A DNA stretch of 64,000 bases, taken from positions 1-64,000 of the forward strand of contig NC_091272.1 in assembly GCF_042100115.1 (NCBI RefSeq). Direction: 5' to 3'. The translations under genes and the position numbers were made by a program. The DNA comes from Alternaria dauci (lineage: Eukaryota; Ascomycota; Dothideomycetes; Pleosporales; Pleosporaceae). Of this stretch, positions 9,121 through 18,584 are shown one piece after another. Position 1 is the stretch's first letter. Every line of letters starts with the position of its first letter. Under the pieces are notes generated by a model. That model was not told the DNA's origin and made no database searches. It saw nothing but the letters and a program-made list of their open reading frames with translations.

Positions 9121-12100
9121 ATGGACGATAACACGCAGTCACCCGCCCATCCACCGGCAGGCGACCCCAGCTCCCTTAGCTACTCGGGGAACCAAACAGA
9201 GATCTTCCGCGGCTTCGGCATCGACGACGCCACCAGACAAAAGGAGATAGCCAGGACGATTGACAAGATTCTTGTGGACAACTACCCCGATGCACGCAAT
9301 CGAGGTGCAGCAAAGCTCAGCGACACTGCCAATGAAGACCTGAACAAGAACCTACACGCCCTGGTCTGGAAGTCCGTACCCGACTTCCGCAACGAACCCA
9401 AGGCGTGGAGGACAATGGCGATTAGCAAGTTGATCACACATTCTCTCAATCGCCTGAGGAAGCGTAAAGCGGAAGGCGACCATGCTAAAGCCCCAACCCC
9501 CAACCCCTTGACGGCAACCTCTACACTCCAAAAGCGCGAGTTATCGCCAGAATCAACGCACAACTCCAAAGACCACCCACCTAAGCGCTCTCGATCCAGA
9601 ACCGTTCCTACAGGATTCACGCCTACTCCGAACAACGACAAGCCTGCTAATCCTCCCATGCCAACCGCTTCAAATCTCGACACACAGGTACATATATGCG
9701 CCGTAAAGGATGGAGAGATCAGCGAAGTAGTCAGCATGGTCGAATTCAGTGACATATGTTGGGAGGGCATCCCCAACTGGGAAAAACTACGCGACGAAGC
9801 TGAGCAATGCTACGAAACTGCGCAAGGCCTAGGACTCGATGGATTCGACTTCAAGGGCCGCTTGTTTATCGCTCCAAGAGCAAATCAGCATATCGGAATT
9901 GGAAGCCAAGGTGGATTCAACTTTGCTATGCGAGAAATCCCAGCTGGCACAGCCGTAGTGTTTGTCACGACGGTTAGATTGAACGTAACCGACACGCAAG
10001 TTGCCTCCTCCAAAGTCGTCCCGCCAGCAGAGGTGCAAGATGGTCAGCAACAAGATGCCACCCACATGCAAGTTGCCTCCTCCGAGCCCGCCCCGCCAGC
10101 AGAGGTGCAAGGTGACCAGCAACAAGATGCCACCCACATGCAAGTTGCCTCCTCCGAGCCCGCCCCGCCAGCAGAGGTGCAAGATGGTCAGCAACAAGAT
10201 GCCACCCACATGCAAGTTGCCTCCTCCGAGCCCGCCCCGCCAGCAGAGGTGCAAGGTGACCAGCAACAAGATGCCACCCACATGCAAGTTGCCTCCTCCG
10301 AGCCCGCCCCGCCAGCAGAGGTGCAAGATGGTCAGCAACAAGATGCCACCCACATGCAAGTTGCCTCCTCCGAGCCCGCCCCGCCAGCAGAGGTGCAAGG
10401 TGACCAGCAACAAGATGCCACCCACATGCAAGTTGCCTCCTCCGAGCCCGCCCCGCCAGCAGAGGTGCAAGATGGTCAGCAACAAGATGCCACCCACATG
10501 CAAGTTGCCTCCTCCGAGCCCGCCCCGCCAGCAGAGGTGCAAGGTGACCAGCAACAAGATGCCACCCACATGCAAGTTGCCTCCTCCGAAGCCGTCCCAC
10601 CGGAAAGTAAGGAGCTTACACCCAAGACACTCAAGGAGATACTAGATTTGGCGGCCAACATACATCCATTATCCTGGTCGAGGGAAGAATCCACACCTAG
10701 CAACAGCGCACACAAGCAGCATCCTGTAGGTCCGTTCTCGTCATACATGTCCAGGAATAACAGCATCGCCTTCCCCCGCACACTTCAACCCTCGTCGTTC
10801 ACACCCGTGAATCTGCTACCGCTCGCCAGACCTGCCAAACCACCGTCCAGCGCACCTAAGTCCTTTCTCAAGTTTGTCGAGACCTTCCCTTCTAATAGCT
10901 ACCACGGTAGCGGACTAGACGACCCAATACATATCAGCGACGATAGTGGTAGCAGCGATTCTAGTGACAGCGAGTCTAGTAACAACATGGACATTCTCGT
11001 AGACGATGAAGAGGTGCTAGAAGAATGCATGTTAGACGAAGGCGAACCGGAACAACCCCCATTGAACGAACAAGCTAAGACCCAGGCAAACGCGCATTTC
11101 TCGAGCACTATGAAGGTGAAGATGGATGGTATGTCTGCTTTTGCGCACGCGCAAAAGTCGAACATAGACTTGTGGGACTTAGCCGCGCAAACCTTCGGCC
11201 TTGCGCTCGACGACCTCAAAGGCGACCAGATCAACCTCGGAACTGGGGTCGGCTTAAACCCAGATTTCCACCCGCTACCCCATCAGTTGGTCGGCGCCAA
11301 GGATGGCTTGGATGTCCTCGCCGGCGACCGAGGAGCACTTGTCATCGCCGACGACATGGGCATGGGCAAGACGATCACCGATGTCCTCATATGGTATCTC
11401 AATTTTGCTAGATCGTACCAGCGCCTCGGCATCAGCGCGACGCCAGACTTCCCCTACACTGCTCTCAAATCGAACGGAGACGAGATAGAGACGCCGAATC
11501 TGTTTGGATGCACCTACTTTGTTGCGAGTGCAGCAGGCCTTGAAACATTGGTACAAGCATGGCGTATGATCATGGGTGGCAGCGCCCACTTGGCTCAAGG
11601 ATCAGAGTACAAGCCACCGAAGCTGATAGTCTTGCACGGTACGGGCGAAGAGATTGTACAGCGTTATGGCGGTGCGAAGAACAGCATCTACTCTAGCATG
11701 ACACCAAAAGAGTGGGATGAAGTCAACCGTCGCCCTAACTGGTTGAAATCACGATTGGCCTATGGGGAGTACAACAAGGTGTGGAAGTTGAACAACCCGA
11801 CTAAGGAATGGGCAAACAGCGTCCCTGAGACATCGGACTTCAGACCTCAAAAGACGAGCGTTAGGTTCTTGATAGTCTCAACTCGCGAGTCTTGGAAGAC
11901 GAAGATCTTTGGCACGCTTGTCGATACCTCTGCGCCCCCTCAGTACAAGAGGCTAAAACAACAGTTAGAAAAGACCGACAAGAGGCATACTAAGAAGAGG
12001 GCGGCGTTGAGAGCACAGCTGAGCCTGTGCGCCAAGACGCATATGGACACTTCACGATTGCCTGCGCTTGATGGTCTCGGCCCTTGGCAGGCTCGTCGCA

Positions 12101-13626
12101 TGCAAATATGGACAGACGACAAAGGTGTGAGGGTCGAGGTGTGGTTGGTCACATTCGTTGGTTGCGCTGCAATAATCATGGTCGACGAGCTGCATACCGC
12201 CCCGGGTACAAAAACTCAAACCTACACCCACATCATCGACCCCATTTTGGACTACAGGCCCAATGATCATCGTACTGGTATAGTAGGTCAGACGGGCACA
12301 GCTCTCACGAACGGGGTCGACCTGGTGTTAGGATTCGCCGACCACGTGATCCAGCGGTTAGTACAAAAGCAGTCCACCGATCCAGGCGCCAAAGCTTTAG
12401 CCAATTTGAAAGGGGTAGATTGTACTGCAGTGTGGAGAAAGCTCCTCAATAGCTACAAGAAGTATCACGACGGGATGCAGCGTTGTAAAACCGAGAAGGA
12501 AAAGAACAAAGTACAGTCCGCGCTCGACAAGCAACTCCAGTCCGGCGAGATCAAGGACATGCTGAACAATTTTCGGGACATGGTTCGGTGGTGTTTCATA
12601 ATGCGCGACACCGACAGTCTGGATCCCTGGCGCAAACCCCTCAACGTTGTCACAGCAAAGCTTACTGTCAACTTCACGTATCTGCAGCACGATGCGTGTT
12701 ACTTCGCTAACGTGGAACAAGAAGAGTCTCGCGTGCTAGCCGCGGTCAAACAGCATTACGAGAAGGAAGTGGAGGCCTGGGAAGACCAAGGGGGAGAGAG
12801 CAGCAAGAAGTCCAAGCCCACCATGCCCCCAGGCGCAGTCGCAGACTCCGAGGCCTACCGCATTGCGCGACATGTCAGCATCTTTCCTAACCTTATGGCC
12901 GCAATCAACAATTGGGATGCCGACCAGCTTATCGGAGATCGGATCCTCGACCCTCACCGCAGTCTCAGTAATAACAACGAAAACCTCCGCACAGCTCTTG
13001 TGAACAGCGACACAATTCGACACTCATTCATCTGGGACATTGCATTGGAGGCTTGCAAGGGCTCAGCCAAGGTCGCATACATTCACAAGACGTTGGAAGA
13101 GCTACGCAACAAGAAGACGACCATTCCCCATCCCCGTCCTCGCGCACACCAAGGAGAAACCCTAGAGTACAGAGCCAAGTACGTCGTACTCGCGAGCTCG
13201 ACATTGTCACGTGCTCTGATCTACGCTTACATCTGCCAAACGTTTGGAGAGAAACACGTTGTTCATGCCTACAACGCCGTGACACGGGACAAGGAAGTAC
13301 CCAAGTGGAAGAAGGTCTGGGATGAGGGGGGCGGCAAGGTCGACGATGGCGTCTATATTCTCGTGGGTGCAACGGGCGCGATGTGTCAGTCAATATCGCT
13401 TACAGAGGGCAACATCTTGCATGGTCTTGAGCCTCAGAGTAACGCGCATATTGCTGAACAGGCTGCGAAACGCCAACATCGCATTAATACGAGGTTCGCC
13501 GAAGTCTTCGTTGAATGGCTGACAACTACTGCCCCTCAAGGATGCCGAGACACCATTGACATGAGGATAGTCAAGAACCTCCAAGCTAAAGGCTATTTTC
13601 AGAGCACGATAAAGGCGCAAGACTGA
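9121..13626 (+). CDS. SNF2-family (SF2) helicase-like ATPase, subtelomeric
   Basis: A 1501-aa protein. The frame is open from 8608, but the ATG at 9121 (MDDNTQ) is preferred because the preceding 171 codons cover promoter-like repeats. An N-terminal ~290-aa region of unknown type is followed by 24-aa tandem repeats (residues ~292-489, core QVASSEPAPPAEVQ) and a serine/acid-rich linker. The ATPase core shows motif I DDMGMGKT near 745, DELH motif II near 1021, and a C-terminal lobe ending in motif VI-like EQAAKRQHRIN near 1445. This layout matches SNF2/RAD5-like ATPases, which translocate on DNA and remodel nucleoprotein. No RING or chromodomain is seen. It is transcribed divergently from the zinc-knuckle helicase. 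Chromatin or telomere function is inferred. Confidence 0.85.
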   Translation: MDDNTQSPAHPPAGDPSSLSYSGNQTEIFRGFGIDDATRQKEIARTIDKILVDNYPDARNRGAAKLSDTANEDLNKNLHALVWKSVPDFRNEPKAWRTMAISKLITHSLNRLRKRKAEGDHAKAPTPNPLTATSTLQKRELSPESTHNSKDHPPKRSRSRTVPTGFTPTPNNDKPANPPMPTASNLDTQVHICAVKDGEISEVVSMVEFSDICWEGIPNWEKLRDEAEQCYETAQGLGLDGFDFKGRLFIAPRANQHIGIGSQGGFNFAMREIPAGTAVVFVTTVRLNVTDTQVASSKVVPPAEVQDGQQQDATHMQVASSEPAPPAEVQGDQQQDATHMQVASSEPAPPAEVQDGQQQDATHMQVASSEPAPPAEVQGDQQQDATHMQVASSEPAPPAEVQDGQQQDATHMQVASSEPAPPAEVQGDQQQDATHMQVASSEPAPPAEVQDGQQQDATHMQVASSEPAPPAEVQGDQQQDATHMQVASSEAVPPESKELTPKTLKEILDLAANIHPLSWSREESTPSNSAHKQHPVGPFSSYMSRNNSIAFPRTLQPSSFTPVNLLPLARPAKPPSSAPKSFLKFVETFPSNSYHGSGLDDPIHISDDSGSSDSSDSESSNNMDILVDDEEVLEECMLDEGEPEQPPLNEQAKTQANAHFSSTMKVKMDGMSAFAHAQKSNIDLWDLAAQTFGLALDDLKGDQINLGTGVGLNPDFHPLPHQLVGAKDGLDVLAGDRGALVIADDMGMGKTITDVLIWYLNFARSYQRLGISATPDFPYTALKSNGDEIETPNLFGCTYFVASAAGLETLVQAWRMIMGGSAHLAQGSEYKPPKLIVLHGTGEEIVQRYGGAKNSIYSSMTPKEWDEVNRRPNWLKSRLAYGEYNKVWKLNNPTKEWANSVPETSDFRPQKTSVRFLIVSTRESWKTKIFGTLVDTSAPPQYKRLKQQLEKTDKRHTKKRAALRAQLSLCAKTHMDTSRLPALDGLGPWQARRMQIWTDDKGVRVEVWLVTFVGCAAIIMVDELHTAPGTKTQTYTHIIDPILDYRPNDHRTGIVGQTGTALTNGVDLVLGFADHVIQRLVQKQSTDPGAKALANLKGVDCTAVWRKLLNSYKKYHDGMQRCKTEKEKNKVQSALDKQLQSGEIKDMLNNFRDMVRWCFIMRDTDSLDPWRKPLNVVTAKLTVNFTYLQHDACYFANVEQEESRVLAAVKQHYEKEVEAWEDQGGESSKKSKPTMPPGAVADSEAYRIARHVSIFPNLMAAINNWDADQLIGDRILDPHRSLSNNNENLRTALVNSDTIRHSFIWDIALEACKGSAKVAYIHKTLEELRNKKTTIPHPRPRAHQGETLEYRAKYVVLASSTLSRALIYAYICQTFGEKHVVHAYNAVTRDKEVPKWKKVWDEGGGKVDDGVYILVGATGAMCQSISLTEGNILHGLEPQSNAHIAEQAAKRQHRINTRFAEVFVEWLTTTAPQGCRDTIDMRIVKNLQAKGYFQSTIKAQD
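9995..10590 (+). repeat. 72-bp coding minisatellite (144-bp dimers) in the SNF2-type gene
   Basis: Eight 72-bp units alternate between a version with GATGGTCAG and one with GGTGACCAG, so the true period is 144 bp. They encode alternating VQDGQQQ and VQGDQQQ. Each unit carries GCAAGTTGC, the reverse complement of the 9-mer found in the nearby noncoding satellites. The near-identity implies recent unequal exchange or gene conversion. Confidence 0.92.
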
Positions 13627-13939
13627 GATACTTTGAAGGAATGACTGCCCGGAAATCGCGGAGACATACTGTAACTTTCTCAAGTAGTCTGTAGTACAAA
13701 ATCGATCCCATGACTCAATACCGATATAGGCGCACCAGACTAACATAGAGTAACGCTGTACGTATTGCCTACTGCTGCCACTGTAGGAAGCCTAGAAAGT
13801 TGCCTCTGTTAGCAATAGCAAGTTACTGCTGTACCTAGGTAACGTTGTGAGTGGAAGCGCTGCTGTCAGCCTGACTTGCGGGCGCGTGGTCTTCCGAGTC
13901 AGGCCGAATGCAACCTACCACACTAAATACTACTCCATG
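13627..13939. other. Intergenic, no gene seen
   Basis: Sequence between the SNF2-type stop codon and the 68-bp repeats. No supported ORF or RNA gene. It likely contains the 3' UTR of the SNF2-type gene. Confidence 0.5.
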
Positions 13940-14216
13940 CTTCGCAACCGCTTCGCAATGTGCCCTCGCTAGCAACCAACCGTTGCGGCAACTTGCGTCC
14001 CAAGCCATATCGCAACCGCTTCGCAACGTGCCCTCGCTAGCAACCAACCGTTGCGGCAACTTGCGTCCCAAGCCATATCGCAACCGCTTCGCAACGTGCC
14101 CTCGCTAGCAACCAACCGTTGCGGCAACTTGCGTCCCAAGCCATATCGCAACCGCTTCGCAACGTGCCCTCGCTAGCAACCAACCGTTGCGGCAACTTGC
14201 TTCCCAAGCCATATCG
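13940..14216 (+). repeat. 68-bp tandem repeat, four copies
   Basis: Four near-identical 68-bp units, each with CGTTGCGGCAACTTGCGTCC and TCGCAACCGCTTCGCAACG. The units hold inverted segments (CGTTGCGGCAAC with GTTGC/GCAAC arms). A fifth, isolated unit lies at 15187-15244. Confidence 0.93.
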
Positions 14217-14686
14217 TGATCTAATGACATAGTTTTGTACGACGGCTTACGCCGAAAAGTCAGACATGGATGCGATACAGGCTCTAGCTGCAGCCTATAG
14301 GGTATATAAGCTCTCGGCGGTACAGCCACCTACTGCACTGAAATACGAGCTAGACCAGGGACAGGACTTCAACAAGAATGCGATTCGGAACACGGTGCTG
14401 TGCAACACCAAGGCGTTTGCAGATTCCAATGAAGCGAATCTACCAAAGCGAGAATCGGAGACTGAACAGCAGCATCACGACAGGATTGCACGCCGCATTT
14501 CAGGAGAATCAAACTAGGGCGATCGACTCGTTCGTGGAAGATCTGAGGAACCAGTGGCCAAGGCAGAGTCCCAGCGTGCCGTCCAGGACTGAGTATACTG
14601 CCTACCTCGACGTTTTCTCTACAGCGACAACCATTAGGAATCAGTTTGTTCATTGGTTCAACAACCGTCTGTTCATGCAGCAGACT

Positions 14687-15097
14687 TGTCAACAATCAAG
14701 CCAGCTTGATCGCTATCAAGCTGGGGCATCAAGCTGGCGTATCAATCAAGCTAAGCTAGAGTAGAGGTATAAATCAATTAAGCCAAGCTACTATAAGCTA
14801 GCTTGATTGTTTGGCTTGATTGGCTTGATAGAATTAATACTCTATAAAGAAGGTTAAAGTAAGTAAGTAAGGTCACGTGGTGATAAGATCACGTGGTGAT
14901 AAGATTATATAAGGATACCCCTACACTATCCCCTTTTAAGCTTCTTGAAAGGGGGATTAATTTTGTTAAGCTAATCAAGCTAAACAAGCCAAGCTTATTA
15001 ATTTTAACCATCAAGCCAATCAAGCTAAGCTGAGGTAGAGGTACCCACTAATCAAGCTAAGCTGGGGCACCCAGCTTGATTGGCTTGATTGTTGACA
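14687..15097. mobile_element. 411-bp MITE with 17-bp TIRs and ACT target duplication
   Basis: The ends are perfect inverted repeats, TGTCAACAATCAAGCCA, followed by subterminal repeats of TCAAGCT/AGCTTGA. ACT occurs immediately outside both ends (14684-14686 and 15098-15100), consistent with a 3-bp target-site duplication. The element encodes no transposase. It contains two 16-bp direct repeats with CACGTG (14874 and 14890), then TATATAAGG at 14906, and an internal CCCCTTTT/AAAGGGG hairpin. Family unknown. Confidence 0.85.
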
Positions 15098-15186
15098 ACT
15101 CTGTCATGCAGTACCTTGGACAGTCCAGAGAGTTGCCCAAAAGGTGTTAGTAGGTGTATGAAGCCATACCGTGGTCTCTGCGTAAC

Positions 15187-15244
15187 TTGCCCTCGCTGGC
15201 AACCAACCGTTGCGGCAACTTGCGTCCCAAGCCATATCGCAACC
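15187..15244 (+). repeat. Isolated copy of the 68-bp repeat
   Basis: A near-complete unit (CAACCAACCGTTGCGGCAAC and onward) matching the array at 13940-14216, with one change (GCTGGC for GCTAGC). It is about 1 kb from the array. Confidence 0.85.
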
Positions 15245-15331
15245 TTGCAGCTGGAACATTCGGACGCTTTAACTACCTTAGGGCTGGCGCTCCAACCTTC
15301 TTCACGCTGCACCTCTAAAGGCAAATACTAG

Positions 15332-15688
15332 TGTTATATTATTTGGAACTGCGCTCTTAGATGTACGAGGCAGAGCGACCCTCCCTATCTAGGACTACCT
15401 CTTTGAGATCTTTCGTGTCTTCAACAACTAAACTTTAGTATTCAATATTATATAAGAATAGCACTCTAAAAAGAGAAATAACATGTATTCTACACTCAAG
15501 GACGCGACCTCTTCTGGGATTAGGGACCGTACTCTACCTTGTTAGTCGGTGCGACTATATGCCGCACCTTGCCGGCACGCCCTGGCCCCCTGCTTTCCAT
15601 GCCACGTCTTCTTTTCTCTGCTGTTATTCTTACTACTTTTCTACCCACACACTAATCGCTGGCTTAGAGCGTCAGCCTTGGTTCTAAA
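15332..15688. other. Intergenic / promoter of the 620-aa gene
   Basis: No gene seen. It is pyrimidine-rich just before the start codon at 15689 (TTTTCTCTGCTGTTATTCTT-like), as in many fungal promoters. Confidence 0.4.
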
Positions 15689-17551
15689 ATGGATCAGTTA
15701 CAGCTCGATAGTGACCATTGTCAGGATAAACACAGCGGAAGAGGCTTTCCTGCACAGTGGGACGCTACAGTCGCTAACAACTTAGCATACAGCCCACCTA
15801 ACCCGTCCTACAGCAGATTTCTTGCGCGTCGTCTCGCAGAACCATGCCGTGTACCAGGCGATGTACGATACGCGGGATGGATCGTTCCAGAAGTAGGCGA
15901 CGACGAAGCGTGCAAGCCGGTTTTCATAGCCCACTCGACACTAGATGCGATATGGCTGCTGAAAGAGACGCTGGGTGCCAGCACACTTGACGCAGAAAAT
16001 TGGGGGCGTCTCACAAGCGCTGCTATGGACTTTGCTAGTAGTAAGTCTCTAGAGCCTAGAAACTTAACTACAGCGCGGCTAATGACGCCAACGGAAGGCA
16101 TCGCGGAGGACCGCATGGCTATAGACTCAGACAAGGACGATAGCATACCGCCATCAGCACAGAGGGCTACAGGCGACCTTGTGCCGTACCGTAAACGTCC
16201 AGCCTCCTCATCGCCTATTCGCAGCGAGATCCGTGCCAACAGCTTAAACCGCCTAGCAATACAGGAGGACAGCGCGGACGAATCGACGGCTAGGGCTAGC
16301 GAAGTCAACACTATGACAGTACACGCTGGCAAAGACACAGCTAGAGCGGAGGGGGGACACGAGCGCGGAACAAGCGACAAGGACAGCGAAAACCAGAGTG
16401 CGACGACGCCTCTATCCGTAAAGAGGTCCGCAACAGTTACAAACAAGAATCGTCTTGCAGAGCTACGGCGTACAAGAAAGCTAGAAAGATCGCGTGTAAT
16501 AAAGCTCGAGGCGATAGGCTTAAAGGAACCGCCTGAGAAGATGCCTGCGCAGGAACGTATGGCGTACGGCAGCATTGCGCCAGACGATGAGCCGACGATC
16601 TCTTGGATCTTCAAGCAAAAAGTCGCGGAAGATGCTGATTTCTATACAGCCTCGCCAACACCCTACTATACTGCCTGCAGCATGCTAGCAAAAGCGCGTG
16701 CTTTTGGAAATGCAACCTCGCAGTACAGCGCTGCGCAGTTCCTGCATAATTGGCGGAAACAGGGCACGCCGTTCTTGGTAAAACCAGTAGATCGTTATGT
16801 TCTTACCCAGACGCAAATGTCGCAGTCAGTGGATAGTAGCGCAACACTTCATACTGATGCCGACAATGCATTCTGCTTTGCCTGGGACATGTGCACACGG
16901 TACGAGACGATGCTTGCAGCTGTAAACATTGGCACTCGCTGGGCTTTCGCTTTGCTAGGGAAGGCGTACGCTCGCAAGGTCGACGAAATCCAGGTCGCTG
17001 ATCGTCTAGCCAGTAACGACAGAACTCGCAACAGGTACGGGAAGGGCCAGGCACGAACAGAGGCTATCACATATTTGGTCCATCTGGTTTGCCAATCACC
17101 ATCTAAATCTGACCACGCAGCCTTTCGTTACCGCCTAAAGCGAGCGACACGATGGTTCGACATAGTTCAAGCTCTAGGCTGGGGATCGCTGCTGCTCATA
17201 CCCCACGAAGAGGTCTCAAACCATTGGCTCGAGCGTGTGCTGCGGAAGAACCAGCGCGATGTTTTTCTTGAGCTAGTGAAGCGCGAACGGCCGGAAATTT
17301 GCACGGCAAGCAGGGCCCTCGAAGCCTGGCTAGGGCCGGATGGAATTACTGGTGCGCCGATTGCTGGAAAGGAGAGGCTTAGCATTGAAGCGAATGCGCT
17401 AGCTACGGCGGTGGGGTTAACAGAGATTCCAGACAGCGAAGCCGAAGATGACACTGATTCTGACGCATCGGAAAGTATCCCGGCATCGCCGGCGCCATTG
17501 CGACAGATGTCGGTACTTGAATTATTCTGTCCTGTAAGCCCTATAGGTTGA
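15689..17551 (+). CDS. Hypothetical 620-aa protein, subtelomeric cassette
   Basis: A single long ORF starting at a true ATG (MDQLQLDSDHCQDK). I recognise no family. Residues ~130-265 are charged and low-complexity with basic clusters (TNKNRLAELRRTRKLERSR), suggesting a nuclear or nucleic-acid-associated protein. Residues ~290-560 look globular and helical. The tail is acidic (SEAEDDTDSDASES). The ORF stops at 17551, but protein-like sequence continues in another frame to TAG at 17679. A 68-nt intron 17534-17601 (donor GTAAGC, a CTGAC branch-like site, acceptor AAG) would join it in frame to give 640 aa. Otherwise a 5-bp duplication (TCTGT CCTGT at 17526-17535) broke the end. It faces the 1171-aa gene tail to tail. 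Confidence 0.7.
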   Translation: MDQLQLDSDHCQDKHSGRGFPAQWDATVANNLAYSPPNPSYSRFLARRLAEPCRVPGDVRYAGWIVPEVGDDEACKPVFIAHSTLDAIWLLKETLGASTLDAENWGRLTSAAMDFASSKSLEPRNLTTARLMTPTEGIAEDRMAIDSDKDDSIPPSAQRATGDLVPYRKRPASSSPIRSEIRANSLNRLAIQEDSADESTARASEVNTMTVHAGKDTARAEGGHERGTSDKDSENQSATTPLSVKRSATVTNKNRLAELRRTRKLERSRVIKLEAIGLKEPPEKMPAQERMAYGSIAPDDEPTISWIFKQKVAEDADFYTASPTPYYTACSMLAKARAFGNATSQYSAAQFLHNWRKQGTPFLVKPVDRYVLTQTQMSQSVDSSATLHTDADNAFCFAWDMCTRYETMLAAVNIGTRWAFALLGKAYARKVDEIQVADRLASNDRTRNRYGKGQARTEAITYLVHLVCQSPSKSDHAAFRYRLKRATRWFDIVQALGWGSLLLIPHEEVSNHWLERVLRKNQRDVFLELVKRERPEICTASRALEAWLGPDGITGAPIAGKERLSIEANALATAVGLTEIPDSEAEDDTDSDASESIPASPAPLRQMSVLELFCPVSPIG

Positions 17552-17679
17552 ACAATAAACCGGGTTACCTGACGACCCTGAACTATGCGCTGCGGAAAAA
17601 GAGTGATGGGCTCGAAGAGCACAATGCTGAGCTTCTAGCGACACTCTACGGAAGTAGTGAGGTAGACGAGAGTTGCTAG

Positions 17680-18584
17680 TCATAGCGGTGCTTATTAGCA
17701 GGTGGGGTGTATGCGTCCGTGTTGCGGAAGCTTGCCAATTTAGTGTTAGGCTAGGTCTGTCGTCTAAGTCACCGGCTGTACCGTGGCTCTCGACGATTAC
17801 AGCCTGCTAGGAAGCTGCTGTCGTATTGCGATACAGATAAGTCAACAACACCGCAGGCTACAAATCTACAAATAACTACAAAGAAGAGCGAAACACATAG
17901 CGGCTTCCTCTCTTTTCCTTAAAGGTTGCCGCGCAAGGTGCTATTACCTTTGCCTGCGGAGAATAGTAACAGGATGCCTCTACACTGTGCTACTTCAGCC
18001 ACTAATGCAATGTAGACTTCGCAGGCTCTATTCTCTAGTGCCTGCGTCTTTTTACTATTACGTTAATTATGTAAATAGTAGAGAAGAGACACAGTTAAGA
18101 TTAAGAAACGGATTACATGCGACAACGATAGTACGGTTAATATTGGGGTTGGTGTTTTTCTGAATTTACAGTTAATACGAAATATTTTAAAAAATCATAA
18201 CACTACGTAACGTGTATTAATCTCTTCAAAAGCTGTATAGGATAGAAGATGTATATAGTATATACGTGTTTTATAGGAGAGAAGATGTAAAATTATAGTG
18301 GAAGCTATAATAGCTTACTCTACACTGGGGACTCCTGTATAATAGTATGACATCGGTCAACCCATGCATAATCAGAACTACCAAACACGCATTGAATAAA
18401 ACCTTTAGCATCGCTCCGTAGTCGCATTAACTCTGTACGTCTCTTCTCAAGAACGGAATCATAGTTGATCGCTATGTCGCTGTTCCTTGGGGAGTCTCGA
18501 CGCCCACTAGTAACCCGAATCCATTGCAGTTGTCGAAGGAAGCGGTTGTTGCAACCTTTGTGCTCTACCCCAGATAGTACTATG
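17680..18584. other. Convergent intergenic region, no gene seen
   Basis: Lies between two convergent genes. It becomes AT-rich around 18060-18330. An imperfect inverted pair sits at 17950-17967 and 18020-18045 (GAGAATAG and CTATTCTC arms). No ORF or structured RNA is supported. Confidence 0.5.

Larger units (their letters stand above)
14266..15331 (+). pseudogene. Broken ORF of unknown function, frameshifted and MITE-interrupted
   Basis: The reading starts at ATG 14266 (MDAIQALAAAYRVYKL) and stays open to 14517. A different frame continues with protein-like sequence (AAFQENQTRAIDSF, then VHWFNNRLFMQQT) up to 14686, implying a one-base frameshift near 14485-14500. The second frame is then interrupted by a 411-bp inverted-repeat element. 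Across that insertion the frame continues (LSCSTLDSPESC) to about 15331, where the last part is a stray copy of the 68-bp repeat. I do not recognise the protein. A tightly spliced gene is possible but does not explain the insertion. Confidence 0.5.

Noticed and set aside
9829..10645. Long ORFs on both strands over the SNF2 repeat
   Set aside because: Shadows of the 72-bp minisatellite, whose length is divisible by three.
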